61,399 nucleotides of DNA from an uncultured Lachnospiraceae bacterium (GTDB lineage: Bacteria; Bacillota; Clostridia; Lachnospirales; Lachnospiraceae): assembly GCA_902778245.1 (NCBI GenBank), contig CACYXH010000001.1:1-61399 (forward strand), written 5' to 3'. Shown piece by piece: positions 18,205-25,814 of this stretch. The notes below the pieces were generated by a model. That model saw only the letters and a program-made list of their open reading frames with translations, searched no databases and was not told where the DNA came from. A program made the position numbers and the translations under genes. Numbering within the stretch: the first letter of the stretch is position 1; each line of letters opens with the position of its first letter.

Positions 18205-19066
18205 AAAAGTAACGTTCTTTTATCAGTTCGGTAGGCATGTCTTGGCCCGTCCAGATTTTGAAGGCCGCTTCGCCCTGATAGAGCAGCATGTACATTCCGT
18301 TGAAGGTTTTACAGCCTGCTGCTCTTGCTTCAGCTAGCAGGCGGGTTTCTCTGGGATGGTAGATGACGTCGGATACGGTCAGCTCCGGGTGAAAGAGTGA
18401 GGTGTCCGGCAGTGGAGTAGATTTTTCATTGGGAGCCATGCCTAGGGAGGTGGCATTTGTCAGCAGAGTGGTGGAAACCAGCAGTGTGCGCAGCGTCCCG
18501 GTATCTGCCAGGTCAGTTAAATCTGCCTGGCAGTTTGTATTTTCATTTATTTGACGTACCAGCTTTTCAGCTTTTTCCCAAGAACGGCTTTTGCGGCTTA
18601 CCAGATGGAGTTTTGATACCCCATCGATGGCAGCCTGCACTGCGATGGCGCTGGCAGCTCCACCGGCGCCCAGAATCATCATTTCCTTGCCGATTACATG
18701 ACAGCCTGCTTCTTTTGCGGAGCGCATGTAGCCGATTCCATCTGTCATATGCCCTACAAGTCTGCCATTCTCATTTTTAACTGTATTAACTGCACCGATG
18801 ATCTGAGAGGCCAAAGATAACTCATCCAGATATGGAAGAACGGCTTCTTTATCGGGCATAGTAAGGTTAAAACCGTAGGTATTCATATCACGCAGGGCGC
18901 TAACCACATTCCCCAGCTTTTCAGAACCGATGTCAAAGCAGAGGTATACATAGTCCAGCCCAAGTTCGCGGAAACTGTCGTTGTGCATCATAGGGGAAAT
19001 GCTGTGGGAAACGGGAGAACCTAAAAGCCCCCCTAATCGTGTGAGGCCTGTTATATGATGAATCAT
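18203..19066 (-). CDS. aroE: Shikimate (quinate) dehydrogenase AroE
   Basis: A 287-residue NADP(H)-dependent dehydrogenase reducing 3-dehydroshikimate. The substrate loop GSPVSHSISPMMHN is at the N-terminus, with NLTMPDKEAV carrying the catalytic Lys, GAVNTVKN, and the Rossmann loop ILGAGGAASAIAVQAA. The usual GxNTDxxG reads GHMTDGIG; this Asn change is seen in some quinate/shikimate-type relatives, so specificity is not certain. Start 19066 has GGAAGGAG at good spacing; an upstream in-frame ATG does not. It diverges from aroD, the preceding enzyme of the pathway. Confidence 0.93.
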   Translation of the reverse strand: MIHHITGLTRLGGLLGSPVSHSISPMMHNDSFRELGLDYVYLCFDIGSEKLGNVVSALRDMNTYGFNLTMPDKEAVLPYLDELSLASQIIGAVNTVKNENGRLVGHMTDGIGYMRSAKEAGCHVIGKEMMILGAGGAASAIAVQAAIDGVSKLHLVSRKSRSWEKAEKLVRQINENTNCQADLTDLADTGTLRTLLVSTTLLTNATSLGMAPNEKSTPLPDTSLFHPELTVSDVIYHPRETRLLAEARAAGCKTFNGMYMLLYQGEAAFKIWTGQDMPTELIKERYF

Positions 19067-19102
19067 GGGAAAGCGCTCCTTCCTATTATTGTATCTCACT
19101 GG

Positions 19103-19131
19103 ATTATATCAAATATTTTGATTGATATCAA
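19103..19131 (-). promoter_or_regulatory. SigA promoter of aroE
   Basis: On the minus strand, TTGATA (19131-19126), a 17-bp spacer and TATAAT (19108-19103). The -35 lies only 3 bp from the -35 of the divergent aroD promoter. Confidence 0.78.
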
Positions 19132-19134
19132 TCC

Positions 19135-19163
19135 TTGCTCTTCTCCATGGAGTTGTTTATAAT
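19135..19163 (+). promoter_or_regulatory. SigA promoter of aroD
   Basis: TTGCTC at 19135-19140, a 17-bp spacer and a perfect TATAAT at 19158-19163, about 48 bp before the aroD start. Confidence 0.75.
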
Positions 19164-19210
19164 TAAGAAGAAATCTGATGAATTTGTAGGGAAAGCGAGC
19201 ACATACATCT

Positions 19211-19981
19211 ATGGAAAAAAAGATTGTAACCATCCGAAATATGCAGATTGGAGCGGGCAAGCCGAAGATTTGTATTCCATTGGTGGCGGCGAATAAAGAG
19301 GAACTGTCAGCAGCACTGGAACGGGCAGACAAAAGCCCCTATGATCTGGTGGAGTGGCGGGCCGATTTTTATAATGCGGTAGATAATGCAAAGGTATGCC
19401 GGGAAGCACTGGGTATGATACGTGATAAGATAGGAGAGAAGCCTCTGCTGTTCACATTCCGTACAGCGGCGGAGGGAGGAAATCGCGCCATAGAAGATGA
19501 GGATTATTTTGCGCTGAACGCGATGGCGGCGGGCAGTGGACTTGCGGATATTGTCGATGTCGAGATTGCGCGAAAGGAAGAACTGGTGCGCAGAACGATT
19601 TCTTTCATCCATGAGCAGAATGTGGTTATACTTGGATCCAATCACGACTTTGAAAAGACTCCGCCTGCGGAAGAGATTGTGCGGCGCCTGATACATATGC
19701 AGGAACTGGGAGCGGATATTACAAAGATTGCCGTAATGCCACAAAAAAAGCAGGATGTGCTGGATCTTATTAGGGCGGCAGTACAGATGGAAGAGGTTTA
19801 TGGGGATCGTCCCTGTGTTACTATGTCTATGGGAAAAACCGGCGTTATCAGCCGAATTTGCGGAAGTTTTTCCGGATCTTCCATTACTTTTGGAATGGCG
19901 GGAACTGCTTCTGCTCCCGGACAGATACCGGCGGAAGATCTGGCACAGATACTGCGAATCCTGTCACAAAGCATCGGATAA
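19211..19981 (+). CDS. aroD: Type I 3-dehydroquinate dehydratase AroD
   Basis: A 256-residue Schiff-base dehydratase of the shikimate pathway, converting 3-dehydroquinate to 3-dehydroshikimate. The catalytic His is in VILGSNHDFEKTP and the imine-forming Lys in ADITKIAVMPQ. LVEWRADF, LFTFRTAAEGG and the C-terminal GSFSGSSITFG(M)AGTASAPGQ complete the active site. It is full length. Divergent aroE uses its product. spoIIGA follows, separated by a hairpin and promoter unit. Confidence 0.96.
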   Translation: MEKKIVTIRNMQIGAGKPKICIPLVAANKEELSAALERADKSPYDLVEWRADFYNAVDNAKVCREALGMIRDKIGEKPLLFTFRTAAEGGNRAIEDEDYFALNAMAAGSGLADIVDVEIARKEELVRRTISFIHEQNVVILGSNHDFEKTPPAEEIVRRLIHMQELGADITKIAVMPQKKQDVLDLIRAAVQMEEVYGDRPCVTMSMGKTGVISRICGSFSGSSITFGMAGTASAPGQIPAEDLAQILRILSQSIG

Positions 19982-20004
19982 AAAAAAGAAGTTACCGCGT
20001 CGTT

Positions 20005-20038
20005 TTGACAAAAAAAGATACCCTCTGTGGTCTATACT
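20005..20038 (+). promoter_or_regulatory. spoIIG-type promoter with 22-bp spacer
   Basis: TTGACA at 20005-20010 and TATACT at 20033-20038 are 22 bp apart. B. subtilis spoIIG is a classic SigA promoter with the same 22-bp spacing that works only when Spo0A-P is bound. A Spo0A-box-like TGTCAAA (6 of 7 to TGTCGAA) overlaps the -35 on the minus strand at 20004-20010. Spo0A control is inferred. Confidence 0.7.
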
Positions 20039-20086
20039 GTGGTTAGCAAAAAGCTGATCGCAGGCAGCCACAGGGGGTGTTTTTTG
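20020..20086 (+). terminator. Hairpin enclosing the spoIIG promoter -10
   Basis: ACCCTCTGTGG (20020-20030) pairs with CCACAGGGGGT (20068-20078) with one G-U, followed by G and a run of six T that runs into the TTG start of spoIIGA. The 5' arm is within the promoter spacer, so only read-through RNA from aroD can form it; RNA from the spoIIG promoter begins after it. Confidence 0.65.
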
Positions 20087-20893
20087 TACTATGAAATATA
20101 CATAGACCAGTTGTTTATCGAGAATATTCTGATATTCGTGCTGTTGCTGAAAGTATGCGGAAAACTCATGAACATCACTGTGTCCTGGAAACGAATATGG
20201 CTGACATCTGGAATAGGAGCTGCCGCCTTGTGCGCAGTTATTTTTTTTCGGCCGGAAAAGGGATGGGTGAGAGATATTGTGTCGGCGCTTGTTCCGATCA
20301 TGCTGGCCGCTATGCTGGGATTAGGTATTCACGGTTGGCGGATGGTGTTGAGAAGCGTTTTTTTTCTGCTGATAGCCACGGCACTTTTTGCAGGGATATT
20401 CCAGATTATTTTTTCTATATGGGAACCACCGGTGCTTCTGGCAGCGGCTTTGACTTATACGGTCATAGATATCCTGGTTGTGAGGCGGAGGCAATGTATG
20501 GCACTGGAGGGATACCGGGCCGAAATTACTCTGGAAGATCAGGGGAGCAGATGGAAGCTGACAGGATTGATTGATACGGGCAATCATCTGACGGAGCCAT
20601 TGACCGGGCGTCCGGTGAGTATCCTGGAGTGGCGGGAAGCTGAAAAAATAGAGCGTTTCTGTCAGATACAAAAGGAGGAAAATGGATATCTGTATATTCC
20701 ATATCATGCTATCGGGACAGAACATGGATGGATGATGGGTATAGTGATAGATGCCATGCAGATAAATTACGAGGGAGAAGAAATCAGGATTTTGCATCCG
20801 GTATTGGCCGTTAGCAGGGAAAAATTGAGTACTGACGGCCGGTACCAGATTATTATAAATCCTCTGCATGCAATGCGGCAGAAGGAGAAATAA
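20084..20893 (+). CDS. spoIIGA: Sporulation sigma-E processing peptidase SpoIIGA
   Basis: A 269-residue membrane aspartic protease that activates pro-SigE in the mother cell during sporulation. The N-terminal half has five hydrophobic segments beginning YEIYIDQLFIENILIF. The soluble half carries the catalytic motif GLIDTGNHLTEPLTGRPV. TTG 20084 is chosen: AGGGGGTG (20072-20079) precedes it, and longer in-frame versions would overlap the promoter -10. sigE starts 41 bp downstream, the standard pairing. Confidence 0.93.
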   Translation: MYYEIYIDQLFIENILIFVLLLKVCGKLMNITVSWKRIWLTSGIGAAALCAVIFFRPEKGWVRDIVSALVPIMLAAMLGLGIHGWRMVLRSVFFLLIATALFAGIFQIIFSIWEPPVLLAAALTYTVIDILVVRRRQCMALEGYRAEITLEDQGSRWKLTGLIDTGNHLTEPLTGRPVSILEWREAEKIERFCQIQKEENGYLYIPYHAIGTEHGWMMGIVIDAMQINYEGEEIRILHPVLAVSREKLSTDGRYQIIINPLHAMRQKEK

Positions 20894-20934
20894 CAAGGGT
20901 AAGACAGAACAGACAACGGGGAGGATGAGGAATA

Positions 20935-21675
20935 ATGGTAGCAAAGGTAGTCGTACCGAATCAATTTCAGTTTCATATTATAAACAGCTTTGGAGGATTT
21001 CTTTTTCCAAAACCTAATGAGACACATTATATCGGAGGAGCGGAAGTTTTGCCTGCGCCGCTGGATGCGGAGCAGGAGGGCAGAATGATCGAGAAACTTG
21101 GAACAGCGGCAGACGGGAAAGCAAGAGCAGCTTTGATTGAGCATAATCTGAGACTGGTAGTATACATAGCAAAGAAATTTGATAATACAGGAATTGGGGT
21201 AGAAGATCTGATTTCGATTGGTACTATCGGACTAATTAAAGCCATCAATACATTTAATCCGACCAAAAATATTAAGCTGGCGACTTATGCGTCCCGCTGC
21301 ATAGAGAATGAGATATTAATGTATCTGCGGCGAAACAGCAAAACAAAAATGGAAGTTTCTATAGACGAGCCGCTAAATGTGGATTGGGATGGAAACGAGC
21401 TGCTGCTCTCTGATATTTTGGGAACAGATGAAGATGTGATCTATAAAGATATGGAGACAGAGGCGGAGCATAAAGTGCTGAATAAGGCAATTGCAAAATT
21501 ATCCGAACGGGAACGAATGATCGTACAGCTTCGCTTTGGCATTAATACCAGGGACGGTGAGGAAAAGACCCAGAAAGAGGTGGCAGATATGCTGGGAATT
21601 TCTCAATCCTACATATCAAGACTGGAAAAAAAGATTATCGGGCGGCTCAGACGGGAAATCGTACGTTTTGAATAG
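20935..21675 (+). CDS. sigE: RNA polymerase sporulation sigma factor SigE
   Basis: A 246-residue sigma-70 family protein. The hydrophobic pro-sequence ([20 protein letters not shown]) precedes region 2 ([38 protein letters not shown], then [19 protein letters not shown]) and region 4 ([11 protein letters not shown] and the helix-turn-helix [19 protein letters not shown]). The expected SpoIIGA cleavage region lies just before YIGGAEVLP. The gene follows spoIIGA. It drives early mother-cell gene expression and marks the organism as a spore former. sigG, the usual next gene in bacilli, is not here. Confidence 0.97.
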   Translation: MVAKVVVPNQFQFHIINSFGGFLFPKPNETHYIGGAEVLPAPLDAEQEGRMIEKLGTAADGKARAALIEHNLRLVVYIAKKFDNTGIGVEDLISIGTIGLIKAINTFNPTKNIKLATYASRCIENEILMYLRRNSKTKMEVSIDEPLNVDWDGNELLLSDILGTDEDVIYKDMETEAEHKVLNKAIAKLSERERMIVQLRFGINTRDGEEKTQKEVADMLGISQSYISRLEKKIIGRLRREIVRFE

Positions 21676-21787
21676 GGTTTTAGAAGAGTTCCCTACGCGT
21701 CTGAAAAGTCATAATTATTAAATTACATAATAAAATAAAGTAGAAACACCTAAATTCTTTTAAATCTTAAGAAAAGTATAAAACAGA

Positions 21788-21816
21788 TTGACTTTTACTT
21801 TTTTTCGCTGTACACT
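21788..21816 (+). promoter_or_regulatory. Promoter upstream of amt leader
   Basis: TTGACT at 21788-21793, a 17-bp spacer and TACACT at 21811-21816. A perfect 9-bp dyad, CTTTTACTT (21792-21800) and AAGTAAAAG (21822-21830), brackets it. Transcription would start near 21823, only a few bases before the terminator hairpin. Confidence 0.6.
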
Positions 21817-21834
21817 CTGACAAGTAAAAGCAAA

Positions 21835-21871
21835 GGCGCTTTTGGGATGTATCCCAAGAGCGCCTCTTTTT
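21835..21871 (+). terminator. Terminator (attenuator) in the amt leader
   Basis: GGCGCTTTTGGGAT (21835-21848) pairs with ATCCCAAGAGCGCC (21851-21864) with one G-U; a run TCTTTTT follows. It lies between a good promoter and amt, which starts 110 nt later, so it probably attenuates amt as well as ending read-through from sigE. A weaker hairpin with GATTG/CAATC stem lies in the remaining leader near 21940. Confidence 0.78.
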
Positions 21872-21980
21872 AGGTTGAGGGAGAAGCCATCATACCGAAG
21901 GCATGGTTTAGCATGGCTCTGACCGGCCTGGCAGGATTGAGAAACAATCGTGCCGGTACATATTATGAGGAGGGAAAATT

Positions 21981-23738
21981 ATGACACAGGAAATTTTGAC
22001 AGCAATTCTTGAAGCAGTTGGCAGTGAAGTGTTTGCCATCTGGTTTTTGATCGGCGCGGCGCTGGTGTTTTTCATGCAGGCCGGATTTGCTATGGTGGAG
22101 ACTGGATTTACCAGGGCGAAGAATGCCGGCAACATCATTATGAAGAACCTGATGGATTTTTGTATCGGTACCTGCGTGTTTATCGTCCTGGGATTTGGAT
22201 TGATGCTGGGCGAGGACACCTTGGGGGGTTTTGTAGGAATTCCCACTTTGGGAATTTTCAGTGACTATTCTAATTTTGACTGGTCTAAATTCGTATTCAA
22301 CCTGGTATTTTGCGCCACAGCAGCGACTATCGTGTCAGGAGCTATGGCAGAGAGAACAAAATTCTTATCCTATTGTATCTATTCTGCAGTGATCTCGCTG
22401 GTAATTTATCCTATTGAAGCTCACTGGATCTGGGGCGGCGGCTGGCTGGCAGCCAGAGGTTTCCATGATTTTGCCGGTTCCTGTGTAATACATATGATGG
22501 GTGGTCTCACAGCTCTCATTGGAGCAGCTATGGAAGGCCCGCGTATCGGTAAATTCACAAAGGATGAGAACGGTAAAATTACGAAAGTACATGCAATTCC
22601 CGGCCACAATATTGTAATCGGCGCTCTGGGTTGTTTTATTCTCTGGTTTGGCTGGTATGGATTCAATGGCGCCGCCTGTGTGACAGGTCCGCAGCTGGCT
22701 TCCGTATTCATGGCTACCACAATTGCCCCGGCGGTAGCTACCGTAATGTGTATGATTTTTACCTGGATCAAATATGGGAAGCCGGACGTTTCCATGTGTC
22801 TGAACGCGTCTCTGGCCGGTCTGGTAGCAATCACTGCGCCCTGTGATGTGGTGGACGCAACAGGTTCCATTATCATTGGTGTGGTAGCCGGACTTCTGGT
22901 GGTATTTGGAGTATGGTTCTGTGACAATGTAATCCATGTGGACGATCCGGTAGGTGCGGTGGCAGTTCACTGCTTCAACGGTATCTGGGGAACCATCGCG
23001 GTTGGCCTGTTTGCTACTTCCACAGCTCCGGAGTGTACCATTGACGGTCTGTTCTATGGCGGCGGTTTCGGGCAGCTGAGAATTCAGTTGATCGGTATGT
23101 TTGCAGTGCTGGCATGGACCGCAGTGACCATGGCGATTGTTTTTAAACTGATTGACAAGACGATCGGTCTTCGTGTGACGGAGGAAGAAGAGGTAGTTGG
23201 TCTGGACGCCATGGAACATGGGCTTGCGTCTGCTTATGCCGGCTTTAGTATTATGGATGTTACTGATGCTGCCATGAATGTCAACGAAAACACAGATCTT
23301 GGAGAGAATGATTACGCAAAGGCAAGTGATGTTCAGAAGAATGCAGCAGTGCCTGTGGCGGCTGCTCCTGCAGAACTGGATACTGGCATCCACAAGGTGG
23401 TTATTGTTGCAAAACTTTCCAGATATGACCGACTGAAGAACGCTTTGAATAAGCTGGGCGTGACAGGTATGACTGTAACGCAGGTAATGGGATGCGGCAT
23501 TCAGAAAGGCGCAGGCGAGAAATATCGAGGAGTTGAGATGGATACCACACTGCTTCCGAAGATCAAGATAGAAGTGATCGTCAGCAAGATCCCGGTAGCA
23601 GATGTAATTGAGACAGCTAAAAAAGCTCTGTATACGGGGCATATCGGAGACGGAAAGATCTTCGTATACAATGTACAGAAAGTTGTAAAAGTGCGTACCG
23701 GAGAAGAAGACTACGATGCGCTTCAGGATGTAGAATAA
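21981..23738 (+). CDS. amt: Ammonium transporter Amt fused to a PII (GlnB/GlnK) domain
   Basis: A 585-residue fusion. Residues 1 to ~420 are a complete Amt channel with 11 membrane segments: FMQAGFAMVETGFTRAKN, the pore Trp/Phe region, IEAHWIWGGGWLA, GFHDFAGSCVIHMMGG with the twin-His lineage, and DDPVGAVAVHCFNGIWGT. A polar linker follows. Residues ~470-580 are a PII domain: IHKVVIVAKLSRYDRLKNAL, MGCGIQKGAG, the T-loop with Tyr515 in EKYRGVE, LPKIKIEVIV and HIGDGKIFVY. PII normally plugs Amt when nitrogen is plentiful; here the regulator is tethered. No separate glnK follows. Confidence 0.95.
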   Translation: MTQEILTAILEAVGSEVFAIWFLIGAALVFFMQAGFAMVETGFTRAKNAGNIIMKNLMDFCIGTCVFIVLGFGLMLGEDTLGGFVGIPTLGIFSDYSNFDWSKFVFNLVFCATAATIVSGAMAERTKFLSYCIYSAVISLVIYPIEAHWIWGGGWLAARGFHDFAGSCVIHMMGGLTALIGAAMEGPRIGKFTKDENGKITKVHAIPGHNIVIGALGCFILWFGWYGFNGAACVTGPQLASVFMATTIAPAVATVMCMIFTWIKYGKPDVSMCLNASLAGLVAITAPCDVVDATGSIIIGVVAGLLVVFGVWFCDNVIHVDDPVGAVAVHCFNGIWGTIAVGLFATSTAPECTIDGLFYGGGFGQLRIQLIGMFAVLAWTAVTMAIVFKLIDKTIGLRVTEEEEVVGLDAMEHGLASAYAGFSIMDVTDAAMNVNENTDLGENDYAKASDVQKNAAVPVAAAPAELDTGIHKVVIVAKLSRYDRLKNALNKLGVTGMTVTQVMGCGIQKGAGEKYRGVEMDTTLLPKIKIEVIVSKIPVADVIETAKKALYTGHIGDGKIFVYNVQKVVKVRTGEEDYDALQDVE

Positions 23739-23745
23739 TTTTAAC

Positions 23746-24009
23746 GGGCTGTCCCACGAAACATTATACAGTATAAATATATCTTTCTGAAGAACGCTTT
23801 CGCTGCCCGTCCTGCGTAATGGATACTAACCAGCCTGCCGCGCATAGGCTTGCAGCCAGGAAGTACCAACGAGGAGGCATCCTGACACGTAGTGTCATTG
23901 GAATGATGCCGACGACCTGTCAGGTGCGCGAAGCGCGCGTGGCGATACAAAACTATGACGAGGCTCTCAGAAAGATATATTTTTACGTTATATGTTTCCC
24001 ACGACAGCC
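23746..24009. repeat. 264-bp element with imperfect inverted-repeat ends
   Basis: The ends (23746-23790 and 23967-24009) are inverted repeats: the inner 16 bp are perfect (AAATATATCTTTCTGA), the outer parts share GGCTGTC and GAAACAT with mismatches. The ~175-bp interior is GC-rich, noncoding and highly structured. It fills the whole spacer between convergent amt and mgtE, and its outer ends could act as a terminator with T-rich sequence after 24010. It may be a MITE-like or RNA-encoding mobile element, or an insertion into a terminator loop. Confidence 0.6.
23876..23950 (+). ncRNA. Structured RNA fold, copy 1
   Basis: GGCATC (23876) pairs with GATGCC (23905); inside it TGACAC/GTGTCA closes a GTA triloop with the one-sided bulge TTGGAAT. 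GACGACCTG, a GTGCGC-GAA-GCGCGC hairpin (23924-23938) and GCGCGTGGCGATACAA follow. A second copy with changed but still paired stems lies at 36642-36746. Family and function are unknown to me. Confidence 0.45.
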
Positions 24010-24052
24010 TGTTTTAAGTTCTTTTAAAATCTATTGATTCCTAATCATTAAG

Positions 24053-25411
24053 TTACAATCCAAGCAGCCTGGTGGCGAACTGGAAGTACACCAGCAGCGA
24101 AATGGCGTCAACGATGGTAGTGATAAACGGACTTGCCATGACGGCCGGGTCGAACCCGAGCCGATAAGCGATCAACGGGAGAGTGCAGCCTACAAGTTTG
24201 GCAATAAACACCGTCACAACCAATGTAAGGCAGATCGTCAGGGCCACCAGTATGGTCAGACGGTCAAAGAGCAGCAGCTTGACAAAGTTGCAAACAGCCA
24301 GCGTAGCTCCGCACATTAGAGCCACGCGGATCTCTTTCCACATAACTCGGAAAATATCTTTGAATTCTATTTCGTTCAGCGAAATTCCACGGATGATGGT
24401 TACCGAAGCCTGGGAACCGGAGTTTCCGCCAGTGTCCATCAGCATGGGAATGTAGGCAGTCAGTACAACGAATTTTGCCAGAGATTCTTCAAAACCGGTG
24501 ATGATAATACCGGTGAAGGTGGCTGAGATCATCAATAACAGCAGCCAGGGAATACGGCTTTTCCAAAGATCAAAAATACTCTGACGGAAATAAGGTTTTT
24601 CGGAAGGCACGATAGCTGCCATTTTTTCGATATCCTCAGTGACCTCTTCTTCCAGAACATCCAGGACGTCATCTACGGTGACGATACCCACCAGACGATT
24701 TTCTCCGTCCACTACCGGCATAGCGATCAGATTGTACTTGGAGAACTGCTGTGCCACTGTTTCCTGGTCTTCCATAGTGTTGACGGAAATGATGTTGTCT
24801 TCCATCAACTCTTCCATAGTCTCTTCCGGCTCTGCCAGGATCAGCCGACGGATCGTCACGACACCCATCAGTTTACGGTCTTTGGAACTTACGTAGCAGT
24901 TGTTGATCGTTTCTTTGTTGATACCGCTGCGTCGGATGTGCAGAATAGCATCTTCCACCGTCATGTGGGGGCGAAGTTCTACAAACTCCGTGGTCATAAT
25001 ACTCCCTGCGGAATCCTCCGGATATTTCAGGATCGTATTGATCATTCGGCGTTTCTCGGTATCTGCCTGACTTAGAATACGCTTCACCACATTGGCGGGC
25101 ATTTCTTCTACCAGGTCCACGGCGTCATCCACATAAAGCTCATCCACCACTTCTTTTAGTTCGTTATCAGAAAAACCTTTGATCAGCAGTTGCTGCGTCT
25201 CGGGATCCATCTCAACAAATGTATCTGCTGCCAGTTCTTTGGGGAGTAGGCGGTAAAGCAGTGGGATGATCTCCTCCGGCATATTATCCTCAAACAAGGA
25301 AGCAATGTCAGCGGCATTCATAGTTGACAAGATGTCACGCAAAGTAACATATTTTTTGGATTCGGCCAGCGTTTGAATGCTGGTCTTTAAAGTTTCTAAC
25401 GGATCGGTCAT
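24053..25411 (-). CDS. mgtE: Magnesium transporter MgtE
   Basis: A 452-residue Mg2+ channel. In order: the N superhelical domain (residues ~1-130), two CBS domains (MTTEFVELRPHMTVEDAI and MEDQETVAQQFSKYNLIAMPVVD), a connecting helix, and five membrane segments from residue ~285. The pore signature PMLMDTGGNSGSQAS is intact. The cytoplasmic domains close the channel at high Mg2+. Start 25411 follows AGGAGGAAA. Expression appears to be controlled by the M-box riboswitch ~400 nt upstream, with a structured element and a small ORF between. Confidence 0.97.
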   Translation of the reverse strand: MTDPLETLKTSIQTLAESKKYVTLRDILSTMNAADIASLFEDNMPEEIIPLLYRLLPKELAADTFVEMDPETQQLLIKGFSDNELKEVVDELYVDDAVDLVEEMPANVVKRILSQADTEKRRMINTILKYPEDSAGSIMTTEFVELRPHMTVEDAILHIRRSGINKETINNCYVSSKDRKLMGVVTIRRLILAEPEETMEELMEDNIISVNTMEDQETVAQQFSKYNLIAMPVVDGENRLVGIVTVDDVLDVLEEEVTEDIEKMAAIVPSEKPYFRQSIFDLWKSRIPWLLLLMISATFTGIIITGFEESLAKFVVLTAYIPMLMDTGGNSGSQASVTIIRGISLNEIEFKDIFRVMWKEIRVALMCGATLAVCNFVKLLLFDRLTILVALTICLTLVVTVFIAKLVGCTLPLIAYRLGFDPAVMASPFITTIVDAISLLVYFQFATRLLGL

Positions 25412-25483
25412 TGGTCTTTTCCTCCTATTATAAGTTTATTCCTTAAAACGGAAAGTTTGATAAGAAGTAAAGACACGACAATA

Positions 25484-25570
25484 TCAAGTAATATACGACG
25501 AAACGGGCGCAGAAACTGCGTTTTTTATTCGTATAGGAACTTGTGCCGTGCCGCTACTGTCTGCGTCCAT
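25484..25570 (-). CDS. 28-residue small ORF in the mgtE leader
   Basis: An ATG at 25570 follows a near-perfect AGAAGGAGG with 8-nt spacing and opens a 28-codon frame starting MDADSSGTAQVPIRIKNA and ending at TGA 25484. It has no membrane segment. It lies between the palindromic element (25606-25777) and mgtE, whose own ribosome site is about 55 nt further on. It may be a leader peptide, a genuine small protein, or the leftover start of a mobile-element gene. I do not recognise the sequence. Confidence 0.5.
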   Translation of the reverse strand: MDADSSGTAQVPIRIKNAVSAPVSSYIT

Positions 25571-25605
25571 GATTTCGCCTCCTTCTACATACAAAATATA
25601 AGTGC

Positions 25606-25777
25606 TTATTGCATAAGCTGCGAATTGCTCCGTGCTCCGCACTCTCGCAATCCTACAAGAATTCGCAATCCGGTCTACCGACCTGCTTGCTCATTCTTGT
25701 TGCCTCGTCAAATGTCCGCAGAAGAGTGCGCACAAGTGCGCTCTTTCTGCTCCCATTGACGAGAGCTTATGCAATAA
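25606..25777 (-). repeat. 172-bp palindrome-bounded structured element
   Basis: Perfect 14-bp inverted repeats TTATTGCATAAGCT (25606-25619) and AGCTTATGCAATAA (25764-25777) enclose several further hairpins: CTCGTCAAATG...CATTGACGAG (with inner GAGTGCGCAC/GTGCGCTC), GGTC/GACC and GCGAATT/AATTCGC. The fold is a multibranch loop. It lies directly after the riboswitch terminator in the mgtE transcript and abuts its T-run. It is either a MITE-like insertion or a functional RNA domain. Confidence 0.6.
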
Positions 25778-25801
25778 AAATATCACTGCCTGAACAGTGA
25801 T
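25772..25801 (-). terminator. M-box riboswitch terminator
   Basis: On the minus strand ATCACTG (25801-25795) pairs with CAGTGAT (25788-25782) around TTCAGG, then ATTTTTATT. It directly follows the M-box aptamer, the expected position for Mg2+-dependent termination. Confidence 0.85.
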
Positions 25802-25814
25802 ACACAACAAAAAA

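Noticed and set aside
21823-21980. ANTAR dual-hairpin target in the amt leader
   Set aside because: The terminator loop can be drawn as a hexaloop but lacks the expected A1/G4 pattern and there is no second matching hairpin. The glnN leader also lacks it.
22365-23642. Long open frame (425 codons) on the minus strand opposite amt
   Set aside because: It is rich in Cys, His and Arg with no motif, has no ribosome site, and mirrors the codon bias of the clearly real amt-PII gene.
25606-25777. tRNA-like or degenerate tRNA gene
   Set aside because: It is multibranched but lacks T-loop and anticodon-arm consensus and is far too long.
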